Source: Candidatus Dormiibacterota bacterium (GTDB lineage: Bacteria; Chloroflexota; Dormibacteria; Aeolococcales; Aeolococcaceae). Taken from it: a stretch of DNA of 64,000 nt. How positions within the stretch are numbered: position 1 is the first letter of the stretch; each line of letters begins with the position of its first letter. The stretch lies in contig PMOL01000005.1 of NCBI GenBank assembly GCA_003162415.1, positions 341,836-405,835 on the forward strand. Direction: 5' to 3'. A program made the translations under genes and the position numbers. Shown here in pieces: positions 8,749 through 18,265 of the stretch. The notes under the pieces are model-generated. The model did no database searches and was not told where the DNA came from. It was given only the letters and a program-made list of their open reading frames with translations.

Positions 8749-11059
8749 GCTCCAGCCGGGGCTTCGGGCCGTCGCTCCGACCTCCCTGTGGCTTGCGACT
8801 GCCGGCCTTGTATGGATCCGGCCACTCCGCGCCCGGGCCGAAATAGCCCTGGTCGGCCGCCGCGTGGAGTGTCCACTGCGGATCGTACAGATGGGCGCGT
8901 GCAAGTGCGCAGAGGTCGGCTCGGCCGGCGAGGATCAATGAGTTGACGTCGTCATACGACGAGATGACCCCGACCGCGATGGTTGCGATGCCCACCTCGT
9001 TGCGAATGCGGTCCGCGTAGGGCGTCTGGTACGACCGCCCGAAGGCCGGTCGCTCGTCCTTGGTGACCTGACCGGTCGAGACGTCGATGGCATCGGCTCC
9101 GTGCGCCGCAAAGGCGCGAGCGATCTCCACGGCGTCGTCGGCGTCGATGCCACCGGGCGACCAGTCGGTCGCGGAGATGCGCACGGTCATCGGCTTGTGC
9201 GCCGGCCACGCGGCGCGCATCGCATCGAAGACCTCGAGCGGATAGCGGAGCCGGTGCTCCAGGGATCCGCCGTACTCATCGGTTCGCTGGTTCGAGATCG
9301 GCGAGATAAAGCTGGAGAGGAGGTATCCATGCGCGCAGTGCAGCTCGAGGAGATCGAATCCGGCACGCTCGCCGGCCGCGGCCGCGTGGACGAACTGGTC
9401 GCGGAGAGCGACCATCTCATCGGTGGTCAGCTCATGGGGCACCTGATTGGCGGGTGAATAAGGAACAGGCGAGGGCGCGATGACCTCCCAGTTGGCTTCC
9501 GGGAGCGGTTCGTCCATGCCCTCCCACATCAGCCGCGTCGACCCCTTGCGTCCCGAGTGTCCGAGTTGCAGTCCGATGCGCGCGCTGGTCCGCTCGTGCA
9601 CGAAGTCGACGATGCGCCGCCACCCGGGCTCGTGTTCGGGTGCGTACATTCCCGCGCACCCCAGCGTGATCCTGCCCGCAGCTGAGACGCACACCATCTC
9701 GGTCATCACCAGAGCCGCGCCTCCGAGCGCCTTGCTTCCAGTGTTCACCAGGTGGAAGTCGTTGGGCATGCCGTCGACCGCTGAGTACATGTCCATCGCT
9801 GAGACGATGACCCGATTCTTCAGCTCGAGGTCGCGCAACCTGAAGGGCTGGAACATCGGTGGTGTCGCCGCCCCATCGAGTCGCGGTTGCTGCGCCTCTC
9901 CCTGAGCCGCGAACCAGGCGTCGACCTCGCGCACGAACTCCGGGTCGCGCAGTCGGAGGTTGTCGTAGGTGACCCGGCGGCTCCGCGTCAGAATGTTGAA
10001 CGCGAACTGCATCGGATCCTGGTGGACGTACTGTCCGAGATTCTCGAACCATTCGAGGCTCGCCTGCGCAGCCCGCTGGGTCGACACGACCACCGGCTTG
10101 CGCTCCGCCTCGTATGCCTCGAGCGCCTGCGAGACGCTCTCGTTCTCATGCAGGCATGCAGAGAGTGCGAGCGCGTCCTCCATGGCGAGCTTGGTGCCTG
10201 ACCCGATCGAGAAGTGCGCGGTGTGCGCGGCATCACCGAGGATCACGACGTTGCCGTGATGCCAGCACTCGTTGCGCACCGTGGTGAAACTGATCCACCT
10301 CGAGTTGTTCGCATGCACCGCGTGGCCGTCGAGGATGGGCGCGAACAGCCGCCGTATCTCCGCGATGCCGGCGATATCGCTCTCACCCGGATCGAACCCG
10401 CGGGCGGCGAGCGGTTCGAATCCGGCGCGGCGCCAGACCGCTTCGTTCATCTCGACGATGAACGTGCTCCCGGTCGCGTCGTACGGGTACCCGTGAATCT
10501 GCATGACTCCGTGCGGCGTCTCGACGATGTAGAACTTGAAGGCATCGAAGACGAGGTCGGTCGCGAGCCACATGAACTTGCAGCGGCGCACGTCGAGAGT
10601 CGGTCGAAATGTCCCTGCATACCGGCTCCGTATCGTCGAGTTCACGCCGTCCGCGCCAACCACCAGGTCGTGCGTCGCGGCAAGCTCGCCGGCGGGCGGT
10701 GCTTCGGAGTTGAAGAGCAGCGCGACCCCAAGCTCGCGACAGCGTGCGTGGAGGATCTGGAGCAGCCGTTTGCGGCTCATCGCAGCGAATCCATGTCCTC
10801 CCGACGTGATCACCCGTTCCCGGTAGTGGATGTCGATGTCGTCCCATCTCGCGAATTCACGACACATCGCCTCGTGGATCGCCGGGTCGGCGTGCTCGAT
10901 ACCACCGAGCGTCTCATCGGAGAAGACCACGCCGAACCCGAAGGTATCGTCGTCGGCGTTGCGCTCCCACACGGTGACCTGGTGGGTCGGGTCGAGCTGT
11001 TTGGTGAGCGCCGCGAAGTAGAGTCCGCCCGGCCCGCCCCCGACAACCGCAATTCGCAT
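8696..11059 (-). CDS. Bifunctional FAD monooxygenase / Old Yellow Enzyme-type oxidoreductase (2-aminobenzoyl-CoA monooxygenase/reductase or salicylyl-CoA 5-hydroxylase-like)
   Basis: N-term MRIAVVGGGPGGLYFAALTKQ Rossmann + VILGDAAHTAHFSIGSGTKLAMEDA; C-term OYE domain (FQPFRLRDLELKNRVIVSAMDMYSA..., ELHCAHGYLLSSFISPISNQRTDEYGGSLEHRLRYPLEV). Confidence 0.85.
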   Translation of the reverse strand: MRIAVVGGGPGGLYFAALTKQLDPTHQVTVWERNADDDTFGFGVVFSDETLGGIEHADPAIHEAMCREFARWDDIDIHYRERVITSGGHGFAAMSRKRLLQILHARCRELGVALLFNSEAPPAGELAATHDLVVGADGVNSTIRSRYAGTFRPTLDVRRCKFMWLATDLVFDAFKFYIVETPHGVMQIHGYPYDATGSTFIVEMNEAVWRRAGFEPLAARGFDPGESDIAGIAEIRRLFAPILDGHAVHANNSRWISFTTVRNECWHHGNVVILGDAAHTAHFSIGSGTKLAMEDALALSACLHENESVSQALEAYEAERKPVVVSTQRAAQASLEWFENLGQYVHQDPMQFAFNILTRSRRVTYDNLRLRDPEFVREVDAWFAAQGEAQQPRLDGAATPPMFQPFRLRDLELKNRVIVSAMDMYSAVDGMPNDFHLVNTGSKALGGAALVMTEMVCVSAAGRITLGCAGMYAPEHEPGWRRIVDFVHERTSARIGLQLGHSGRKGSTRLMWEGMDEPLPEANWEVIAPSPVPYSPANQVPHELTTDEMVALRDQFVHAAAAGERAGFDLLELHCAHGYLLSSFISPISNQRTDEYGGSLEHRLRYPLEVFDAMRAAWPAHKPMTVRISATDWSPGGIDADDAVEIARAFAAHGADAIDVSTGQVTKDERPAFGRSYQTPYADRIRNEVGIATIAVGVISSYDDVNSLILAGRADLCALARAHLYDPQWTLHAAADQGYFGPGAEWPDPYKAGSRKPQGGRSDGPKPRLELIREGAARTRHSRWRPS

Positions 11060-11114
11060 GTGAGTCTGGGCGCAACTGTAAAGTGTGGAACCTCGTGAAT
11101 GTGGCGTCCTCAGC

Positions 11115-11876
11115 GTGCCTGCGTCGATCTATTTCGCCGATCTGACCTCACCGCGCGCGCGAGCGCTGCTGGACAGCGGGCCGGTGCCGGTGCTGCTCCT
11201 GCCCGTCGGCGCGGTGGAACCGCACGGCCCGCACGCACCGCTCGGCACCGACTCGATCATCTCGGCCGCGATCTGCGAGCGCGCGGCGATGGCGCTCTCC
11301 GACGACCGAGCGGTGCGTGCGCTGGTGCTCCCTGAGATCGCATTCGGCGTGACCCGCTACTCGGCCGCGTTCACCGGAGCGGTGACGATCAGCGAGGGCA
11401 CGCTGCACGCGATGGTCGTCGAGGTCTGCGCATCCCTGCGCGCCCAGGGCTTCCGCCACCTGGTGATCGTCAACAGCCACTTCGAACCGGCCCAGGTGGC
11501 CACGCTGCGGCGGGCTGCCGGGGATGCGAAGGTTGGCTTCCTGGATCTCACCCGACGTGCTGTCGCCGATCAGCTGACCCCGGAGTTCAAGAGCGGCGCT
11601 GCCCACGCCGGCCGCTACGAGACGTCCCTCGTGCTCGCCCGGCGCCCTGAGCTCGTCGAGGCCGAGACGATGCGCCGGCTGCCCGCCTATGCGCTCGACA
11701 TGCCGGCGGCCATGGCGGCAGGTCAGACCGACTTCCTCGCCATGGGCATGGACCGCGCCTACTGCGGCGCGCCCGCCGAGGCAACCGCGGCCGAGGGTGA
11801 CGAGACGCTCGGGACGCTGAGCCGCCTCCTGGTCGAGCTGATCAGAGCTCAAGTCGAGGCAGAGCCGCCGACGTGA
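11115..11876 (+). CDS. Creatininase family protein
   Basis: LLPVGAVEPHGPHAPLGTDSIIS metal-binding motif, HLVIVNSHFEPAQ, AAHAGRYETSL; start could be 11085. Confidence 0.8.
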   Translation: MPASIYFADLTSPRARALLDSGPVPVLLLPVGAVEPHGPHAPLGTDSIISAAICERAAMALSDDRAVRALVLPEIAFGVTRYSAAFTGAVTISEGTLHAMVVEVCASLRAQGFRHLVIVNSHFEPAQVATLRRAAGDAKVGFLDLTRRAVADQLTPEFKSGAAHAGRYETSLVLARRPELVEAETMRRLPAYALDMPAAMAAGQTDFLAMGMDRAYCGAPAEATAAEGDETLGTLSRLLVELIRAQVEAEPPT

Positions 11877-13453
11877 GCGCTGCCGGCACGGAGCCCGGCG
11901 TGAACCTGGCCACCGCATTCCTGGACCGCAACGTCGCCGAGGGGCGGGGACGGCGAACGGCGCTCACTGGACCGGCAGGTAGCTGTACCTACGCCGAGCT
12001 CTCCGCCCTCACCAACCGCGTGGGCAACGCGCTCCTCGAACTCGGCGTCCAGGCTCACGAGCGCGTGCTCCTAGCCCTGGCTGACTCGGCGGAGTTTGTC
12101 GCCACGTGGTATGCGGTGCAGAAGATCGGAGCCGTGACCGCCGAGGTGTACACGTTCCTGCAGCCCAAGGACTACACCTATTACCTCGACTACACGGCCG
12201 CGACAGTGGTGGTGGTCGACGCGGGCACCCTCGACCGGATGCGGGAAGCCTTGGCTGCGAGCCGCGGGCGCGCGCGGTTGCTGGTCGTCGCCGCCCCCGA
12301 GAGCGACCTCCGCGATGGCGAGGTGTCCTTCGACGCGCTGGTCTCGCGCCAGACTGCCGATCTCGACGCCGCCCCGATCGCCCAGGGCGACATCGCGATC
12401 TGGAAGTTCACCACCGGGAGCACCGGCAAGCCGAAGGCGTGCGTCCACACCGCGCACAGCCCGGTTTTCAGCCACCAGGCGTACGCGCGCGGGGTGCTCG
12501 ACATCCGGCCCGAGGACGTGGTCCTCCCGGTGCCGAAGCTGTTCTTCGGCTACGCGCGCGACCTCGCGGCGCTCTTTCCCTTTGGTGTCGGCGCCACCGG
12601 GGTGATCTTCGCTGAGAGGACCACGCCCGAGCTCATCTTCGAGCTGATCGCGCGACACCGTCCGACGATCCTGGTCAATGTGCCCACGATGATGCAGGCG
12701 ATGCTCGATCACCCCGACGCCGCGGCCCAGGACCTGAGCTGCCTGCGCCTGTGCACCTCCGCCGGCGAGGCCCTGCCCGAGCCCCTCCACCGCCGCTGGA
12801 ACGAAGCCTTCGGCATCGAGGTGCTCGACGGTATCGGATCGTCCGAGGCGTATCACATCTACATCTCCAACCGGCCCGGCCGCGTCCGCCCGGGGAGCAT
12901 CGGTGAGGTCGTCCCCGGCTACCAGGGCGAGGTTGTCGATGACGCCGGGCGCCCGCTTCCGGATGGGCAGATCGGCAGGCTCAGGGTCCGAGGGGAGAGC
13001 GCGGCTCTGATGTACTGGCAGGATGCCGCGGCGTCCGCGGACACCTATGCGGACGGGCTGGTCATGAGCGGAGACCTCGTGGAGCGCGACGTCGCGGGGT
13101 ACTTCACGTATCGCGGCAGAGCAGACGACCTGCTCAAGGTTGGTGGTATCTGGGTCGCGCCCGCCGAGATCGAGCGCTGCATCGCCGGCCACCCGGATGT
13201 CGTCGAATGCGCGGTCGTCGCGGCAGAACGCGACGGGCTCACGTTCGGCCACGCGTGGGTGGTGCTCAAGCCGGCCTCGGCGGCGAGCCCGGAAGCGTTG
13301 CAGGGATTTGTCCGCGAGCGCCTCGCGCCCCACAAGGTTCCGCGGGAGGTGCACCTCGTCGCTGCCCTGCCTCGGACCGGCTCGGGCAAGATCGATCGAA
13401 GCGCGCTGCGCGGGCTCGCTCTCACCGGCGACGGAGGAGGCAGACGGGCGTGA
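11873..13453 (+). CDS. Benzoate/2-aminobenzoate-CoA ligase family protein (ANL superfamily)
   Basis: WKFTTGSTGKPKACVHTAHSP, GIGSSEAYHIYISNRPGRVRPGSIGEVVPGY, KVGGIWVAPAEIE, RTGSGKIDRSALR. Confidence 0.83.
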   Translation: MSAAGTEPGVNLATAFLDRNVAEGRGRRTALTGPAGSCTYAELSALTNRVGNALLELGVQAHERVLLALADSAEFVATWYAVQKIGAVTAEVYTFLQPKDYTYYLDYTAATVVVVDAGTLDRMREALAASRGRARLLVVAAPESDLRDGEVSFDALVSRQTADLDAAPIAQGDIAIWKFTTGSTGKPKACVHTAHSPVFSHQAYARGVLDIRPEDVVLPVPKLFFGYARDLAALFPFGVGATGVIFAERTTPELIFELIARHRPTILVNVPTMMQAMLDHPDAAAQDLSCLRLCTSAGEALPEPLHRRWNEAFGIEVLDGIGSSEAYHIYISNRPGRVRPGSIGEVVPGYQGEVVDDAGRPLPDGQIGRLRVRGESAALMYWQDAAASADTYADGLVMSGDLVERDVAGYFTYRGRADDLLKVGGIWVAPAEIERCIAGHPDVVECAVVAAERDGLTFGHAWVVLKPASAASPEALQGFVRERLAPHKVPREVHLVAALPRTGSGKIDRSALRGLALTGDGGGRRA

Positions 13454-14277
13454 CACGATTCCGGGCATCTGCCGGGTTCACCGAAAGCTGGCAGCATTTC
13501 GATTTCAGCGTCGATGAGGGCGTCGCCACGATCACGCTGGCACGCCCGGAGAAGCTCGGGGCGCTCACATTCGAGGTCTATGCGGATCTTCGCGACCTGC
13601 TCGCCGAGCTGCCCCACCGCGGCGATGCCCGCGTCGTCGTGATCACGGGCACCGGCCGGGGATTCTGCTCGGGAGGCGACGTCGTCGAGATCATCGGCGC
13701 GCTGCAGTCGATGGGCTCCGGGGATTTGCTCGAGTTCACACGCATGACCGGCTCGGTGGTCCGAGCGCTGCGCGAGTGCCCGCTGCCGGTGATCGCCGCC
13801 GTCAACGGCATCGCGGCCGGTGCCGGCGCGGTGATCGCCCTGGCCGCGGACATTCGCCTCCTCGCTCGCTCCGCACGCTTCGCATTCCTGTTCACCAAGG
13901 TCGGGCTGGCGGGCGCGGACATGGGCTCCGCATACCTCCTGCCTCGGGTCATCGGCTTTGGGCGGGCCAGCGAGCTGCTGCTGCTCGGCGACACGGTCGA
14001 AGCCGACCGTGCCCTCGAGATCGGCCTCGCGACTGCAGTGGTGGACGACGAGGCGCTTGCGGAAACTGCCCTGACCATAGCTCGACGCCTGTCTGACGGG
14101 CCGGCCCTCGCCTACTCGGCGACCAAGGTGCTGCTCACCCGCGAGCTCGACATGGGGTTACCCGGATCGCTCGAGCTCGACGCCATGACCCAGGCGCTGC
14201 TCATGGGCAGCCACGATCACGCCGAATATCACCGCGCCTGGACCGAGGGGCGCGCGCCCAGATGGGAGGGCCGATGA
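13450..14277 (+). CDS. Enoyl-CoA hydratase/isomerase family protein
   Basis: ITGTGRGFCSGGDV, CPLPVIAAVNGIAAGAGAVIALAADIRL; GTGA coupling. Confidence 0.88.
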   Translation: MTRFRASAGFTESWQHFDFSVDEGVATITLARPEKLGALTFEVYADLRDLLAELPHRGDARVVVITGTGRGFCSGGDVVEIIGALQSMGSGDLLEFTRMTGSVVRALRECPLPVIAAVNGIAAGAGAVIALAADIRLLARSARFAFLFTKVGLAGADMGSAYLLPRVIGFGRASELLLLGDTVEADRALEIGLATAVVDDEALAETALTIARRLSDGPALAYSATKVLLTRELDMGLPGSLELDAMTQALLMGSHDHAEYHRAWTEGRAPRWEGR

Positions 14278-14678
14278 GCACCGAACACGAGATTGTCACC
14301 GCTGCAGATCTCCCCGCGCCGGTCGGCTACGCCCACGCCGTCGTTGCCGCGGCGGGCCGGACCGTGTACCTCGGCGGTCAGACAGCCCAGGGGCCGGACG
14401 GGGCGATTTTCGGCGCGTCCATCGTCGATCAGTTCGACCTCGCCGCTCGCAACCTCGTGGCCGCGCTCCACGCCGCCGGGGGGCAGCCCGACGATCTCGT
14501 CTCGCTCCAGATCTTCGTGACCGACCTCGCGGCCTATCGCGCAGCCATGAGCGAGCTCGGGAGCGTCTGGCGGACCCATTTCGGGCGCCGCTACCCCGCC
14601 ATGGCGGTGCTCGGAGTCGCCGAGCTCTTCGACCCGAAGGCCCTGGTCGAGCTGGCCGGCATCGCCGTCATCACATGA
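14274..14678 (+). CDS. RidA/YjgF family (enamine/imine deaminase-like) protein
   Basis: VGYAHAVVAAAGRTVYLGGQTAQGPDG, SLQIFVTDLAAYRA. Confidence 0.85.
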   Translation: MSTEHEIVTAADLPAPVGYAHAVVAAAGRTVYLGGQTAQGPDGAIFGASIVDQFDLAARNLVAALHAAGGQPDDLVSLQIFVTDLAAYRAAMSELGSVWRTHFGRRYPAMAVLGVAELFDPKALVELAGIAVIT

Positions 14679-15820
14679 GCGCCGCCTACGCGCATCTGAC
14701 CGCGGCGCATCGCGAGCTGCTGGCCCGGAGCGAGGCCCTGGCGCGAGACGTCCTGGAGCCGATCGCGCACGGCGGCGAGCCGGGCAGGGTCAACCGCGAG
14801 CTGGTTGCCGCCCTTTCCGTGCACGGGCTCGTTCCCGAGGTGCTGGAGCGTGGTCGCGAGGTCCCGGCGCTCAACCTCTGCCTGGTGCGTGAGGGTCTCG
14901 CGCGGTATTCGACGGCCGCGGAGACTGCCTTCGCCCTCCAGGGACTGGGTGCCCATCCGATCCTGGCGGCCGGCCGGAGCGAGGTCGTCGATACCTGGAT
15001 CCCGCGGGTCGCCTCGGGTGAGGCGGTCGCTGCTTTCGCGCTCACCGAGCCGGATGCGGGATCCGACGTTGCGGCATTGGCGCTCGCCGCCGAGCCCGAC
15101 GGTGGCGGGTTCCGACTCACCGGCGAGAAGGTGTTCATCTCCAACGCGCCGGATGCCGACATCTACACGGTCTTCGCGCGGACCACCACTGGTGCGGGCG
15201 CCCGCGGCATCACCGCCTTCGCCGTGCCACGAGAGAGCGTCGGGCTGTCCGGCGAGCCGATCCCGTTCGTCGCCGACCACCCGATCGGCCGGCTGCAATT
15301 CGACGGCGTCGCGGTGCCTGCGGAGAACGTCCTTGGCGAGATCGATCACGGTTTCGGCGTTGCGATGCGGACCCTCGACCTCTTCCGTCCCAGCGTCGGC
15401 GCCTGCGCGGTCGGCATGGCTCAGGCGGCACTCGACGCCGCGGTCGCTCACGCCGCGGAACGTCAGGCCTTCGGCCACCCGCTGTCGGCGCTCCAGGGGG
15501 TGAGCCATCAGCTTGCCGACGTCGCGACCCGGGTCCAGGCTTCGCGCCTCCTGGTCCACTCGGCCGCCGCGGCGCACGACGCGGGGATCACGCCGAACAC
15601 CGAGGCCGCGGCGATGGCGAAGCTCTTCGCGACCGAGACGGCGATGATAGCGATCGACGTGGCGATCCAGGTGCACGGCGCCAGGGCTCTCGAGCGCGGA
15701 CACCTCCTGGAGCAGCTCTACCGCGACGTCCGCGGCACGCGGATCTACGAGGGCGCTTCCGAGGTGCAGCGCGAGATCATCGCTCGCCAGCTGTTCCGTC
15801 GGGCCGGTCGCGGATCATGA
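14675..15820 (+). CDS. Acyl-CoA dehydrogenase
   Basis: AAFALTEPDAGSDVAALA, RQAFGHPLSALQGVSHQLADVATRVQASRLLV, IQVHGARALERGHLLEQLYRDVRGTRIYEGASEVQREIIARQLF. Confidence 0.9.
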   Translation: MSAAYAHLTAAHRELLARSEALARDVLEPIAHGGEPGRVNRELVAALSVHGLVPEVLERGREVPALNLCLVREGLARYSTAAETAFALQGLGAHPILAAGRSEVVDTWIPRVASGEAVAAFALTEPDAGSDVAALALAAEPDGGGFRLTGEKVFISNAPDADIYTVFARTTTGAGARGITAFAVPRESVGLSGEPIPFVADHPIGRLQFDGVAVPAENVLGEIDHGFGVAMRTLDLFRPSVGACAVGMAQAALDAAVAHAAERQAFGHPLSALQGVSHQLADVATRVQASRLLVHSAAAAHDAGITPNTEAAAMAKLFATETAMIAIDVAIQVHGARALERGHLLEQLYRDVRGTRIYEGASEVQREIIARQLFRRAGRGS

Positions 15821-16367
15821 GGATCGATTCCACCCGCTGACCGGCGCGGCTGTCGGTGTCGAGGAAGGGTTCGCCGGCGACCCGCATCCCTGCGTGCCGG
15901 TAGGCGGCGTGAGATCGGGCGTTGGTGGCTTCGGTGATGAGCGCCACGACGGTCGCCGACTCCTCGGCGAAGAGGTGGTCGGAGAGGAGCCTGACCGCCC
16001 GCGACCCGATCCCCCTTCCTGCGAGCCGGCTGTCGCCGATGAAGATGTCGAGCCCCCACGCTCCTTCCGGCAGGCTCAGTCCGATCTCGGCCAGGTAGGC
16101 CTGCTCGGCGGCCCAGGGATAGAACTGGATGAAACCGACCGGTTCAGCGGCGAGCTCGATGATGCACGACGTCGTCTGATCGTCCCCGCCACCGCGCAGA
16201 CCGAGCTCCTCGATCACGCGGGCCATCGTTACGGGCGGTTCGTCCGGATCCCACCACTCCCTCACGTGGGGGCTGTTCCGCCAGTCGACGAGGCGGGCGT
16301 AGTCGTCGTCCTGATCTCGCACCCGCCGGATGGCCAGGTCGCCCTCGGCCGCGATGACGTCCTTCAT
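15777..16367 (-). CDS. GNAT family N-acetyltransferase (AAC(6')-like)
   Basis: WRNSPHVREWW, VGFIQFYPW, LDIFIGDSRLAGRGIGSRAVRLLSDHLF, NARSHAAYRHAGM. Confidence 0.75.
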   Translation of the reverse strand: MKDVIAAEGDLAIRRVRDQDDDYARLVDWRNSPHVREWWDPDEPPVTMARVIEELGLRGGGDDQTTSCIIELAAEPVGFIQFYPWAAEQAYLAEIGLSLPEGAWGLDIFIGDSRLAGRGIGSRAVRLLSDHLFAEESATVVALITEATNARSHAAYRHAGMRVAGEPFLDTDSRAGQRVESILMIRDRPDGTAGER

Positions 16368-16423
16368 CCAAGCAAGTATCGAGTCACTCGCGAAGCCGGT
16401 GCCGGCCGGGATCGCTGACTACG

Positions 16424-17128
16424 ATGCCGGCGATGCGTGTACTTGTCGTCGAGGATGAACCGGAGGTTGCAGGCAGCCTTGCTCGCGGGCTGGCTGAGGC
16501 CGGCATCTCGGTCGACGTCGCCCTGAGCGGTGAGGAGGCGATCGAGACCCTCCGCTCCGGCCTGGCCTATGACGTCGCCGTCCTCGACGTCATGCTCGGT
16601 GGCGACGTCGACGGCATCGGCCTCTGCCGCCACCTGCGGCTCCAGGGGGCCCCGACGGCGATTCTCATGCTCACCGCCCGAGACGACGTCAAGGACCGCC
16701 TCGCCGGTTTTGACGCCGGTGCCGACGACTACCTTGCCAAGCCCTTTCACTTTGAAGAGGTCCTCGCTCGCGTGCGAGCCCTGAGCCGCCGCCGCATCAC
16801 GCCTCAGCTCGAGGTCCTCCAGGCGGGCAACCTCTCCATGGACAGCGGCGCCCGCCAGGTGACGGTCGGGGGCGACGTGGTGCCCACCACCCGCCGCGAG
16901 TACGAGATCCTCGAGCTCTTCCTCCGCCACCCCGCTCAGGTGCTGAGCAAGGAACAGATCCACGACGCGGTATGGGGCGATGCGCAGACCGTCGAATCCG
17001 GTCTGGTGGAGGTGTATGCCGGCAAGGTGCGGCGCAAGCTGCAGGCGGCCAGCGCGTCGGTGCTCATCGAGACCTGCCGCGGAATCGGCTACCGCCTCAT
17101 CAGCGGCGACGCCGCCACGCTGTCATGA
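16424..17128 (+). CDS. OmpR-family response regulator
   Basis: VLVVEDEPEVAGSLARGL, VLDVMLGG, MLTARD, GADDYLAKPFHFEE, winged-helix C-terminus; start may be 16433. Confidence 0.9.
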   Translation: MPAMRVLVVEDEPEVAGSLARGLAEAGISVDVALSGEEAIETLRSGLAYDVAVLDVMLGGDVDGIGLCRHLRLQGAPTAILMLTARDDVKDRLAGFDAGADDYLAKPFHFEEVLARVRALSRRRITPQLEVLQAGNLSMDSGARQVTVGGDVVPTTRREYEILELFLRHPAQVLSKEQIHDAVWGDAQTVESGLVEVYAGKVRRKLQAASASVLIETCRGIGYRLISGDAATLS

Positions 17129-18198
17129 GCTCCGCGATCAAGCGGCGAGACGCGTTCAGTCCTCGCCAACCCGCTCCGCTGTTCGGTCGCCTGATCCTGT
17201 TCCTCGGCTGCGTGGCGATGCTCGCAGTCGTCCTGGTCATCGAGATCGCAGTCCCGAACAACCCGACCCTCGGCGGGATGCTGTTGCTGGCGGTGCTCTT
17301 CGCCACCTGGCTGCTGCCGACCCCGTACGCGGCGGTGATCACCACCGCCGCAGTGCTGATCACCCTGATCAGCGCCCTCACCGGCGCGATTGACCCACTG
17401 ACCGCCAAATTCCAGTTCGTTGCCGTAGTGGTCACCGCGTGCCTGAGCGAGCTGACGGTGCGCTCGTTGATGGCTCGCGACCGGGCTCAGATGGCAACCG
17501 CAGACCAGCTGCGCAGATTCACTGCGGATGCCGCACATGAGCTGCGCAACCCGCTGTCGGCACTCCAGAGCGATCTCGAGATCACCCTGCTGCAGCCCCG
17601 CACCCCCGACGAGCTCACCGCAACGGTGAAGCTCGCGCTCAAGAACACGCAACGCCTCGTGAAGATCTCCGAATCCCTCCTGACACTGTCGCGCGGCGAC
17701 GCCGGTGGGCTCATCACCTCGATCTCGCGGATCGACATCACTGATGTGCTGGAGGAGGCGTTCGCTCGATGGGAAGGGCACGCGATCACGCTCGGCGTGG
17801 TGCTGACCGAACAGCTGGACTGCGAGGGGGTCATCGAGGGTGATGCTCTCTTGCTCGGCCGCCTTTTTGACAACCTGCTCGAAAACGCGATCAGCTACAC
17901 GCCCAGAGGCGGGAGCGGCACTGTCGCACTCACGCCGTTTCCACCGGCGACGTGTGTCGTTTCCGTCACCGACAGCGGGCCCGGAATCCCAGCGCGGCTG
18001 CGTCCGCTGATCTTCGAGCGGTTCTCGCGCGGTGACGCCTCGCGGTCCAGGAAGACCGGCGGTGCCGGCCTCGGGCTCGCGATCTGTGCCGCCATCGTTT
18101 CTGCCCACAAAGGCACCATCACACTCGATGACGAATACGTTGGTGGAACGCGAATCGTTGTGCGACTTCCTGTTACCAGGCTTTCCGGAAGAGTTTGA
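17125..18198 (+). CDS. Membrane sensor histidine kinase
   Basis: N-terminal TM segments; FTADAAHELRNPLSALQSDLE H-box, LLENAISYTP N-box, DSGPGIP, GGAGLGLAICAAIV. Confidence 0.9.
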   Translation: MSSAIKRRDAFSPRQPAPLFGRLILFLGCVAMLAVVLVIEIAVPNNPTLGGMLLLAVLFATWLLPTPYAAVITTAAVLITLISALTGAIDPLTAKFQFVAVVVTACLSELTVRSLMARDRAQMATADQLRRFTADAAHELRNPLSALQSDLEITLLQPRTPDELTATVKLALKNTQRLVKISESLLTLSRGDAGGLITSISRIDITDVLEEAFARWEGHAITLGVVLTEQLDCEGVIEGDALLLGRLFDNLLENAISYTPRGGSGTVALTPFPPATCVVSVTDSGPGIPARLRPLIFERFSRGDASRSRKTGGAGLGLAICAAIVSAHKGTITLDDEYVGGTRIVVRLPVTRLSGRV

Positions 18199-18265
18199 GA
18201 TCAGAGCCCATTCTGAATTTGTCGCCTCGCGAGTCGGGGGAGTGTCTTTATCGGAGATATCAAAA

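Noticed and set aside
12071-13468. 465-aa minus-strand ORF opposite the aryl-CoA ligase
   Set aside because: Shadow ORF in GC-rich coding sequence, no recognisable domain
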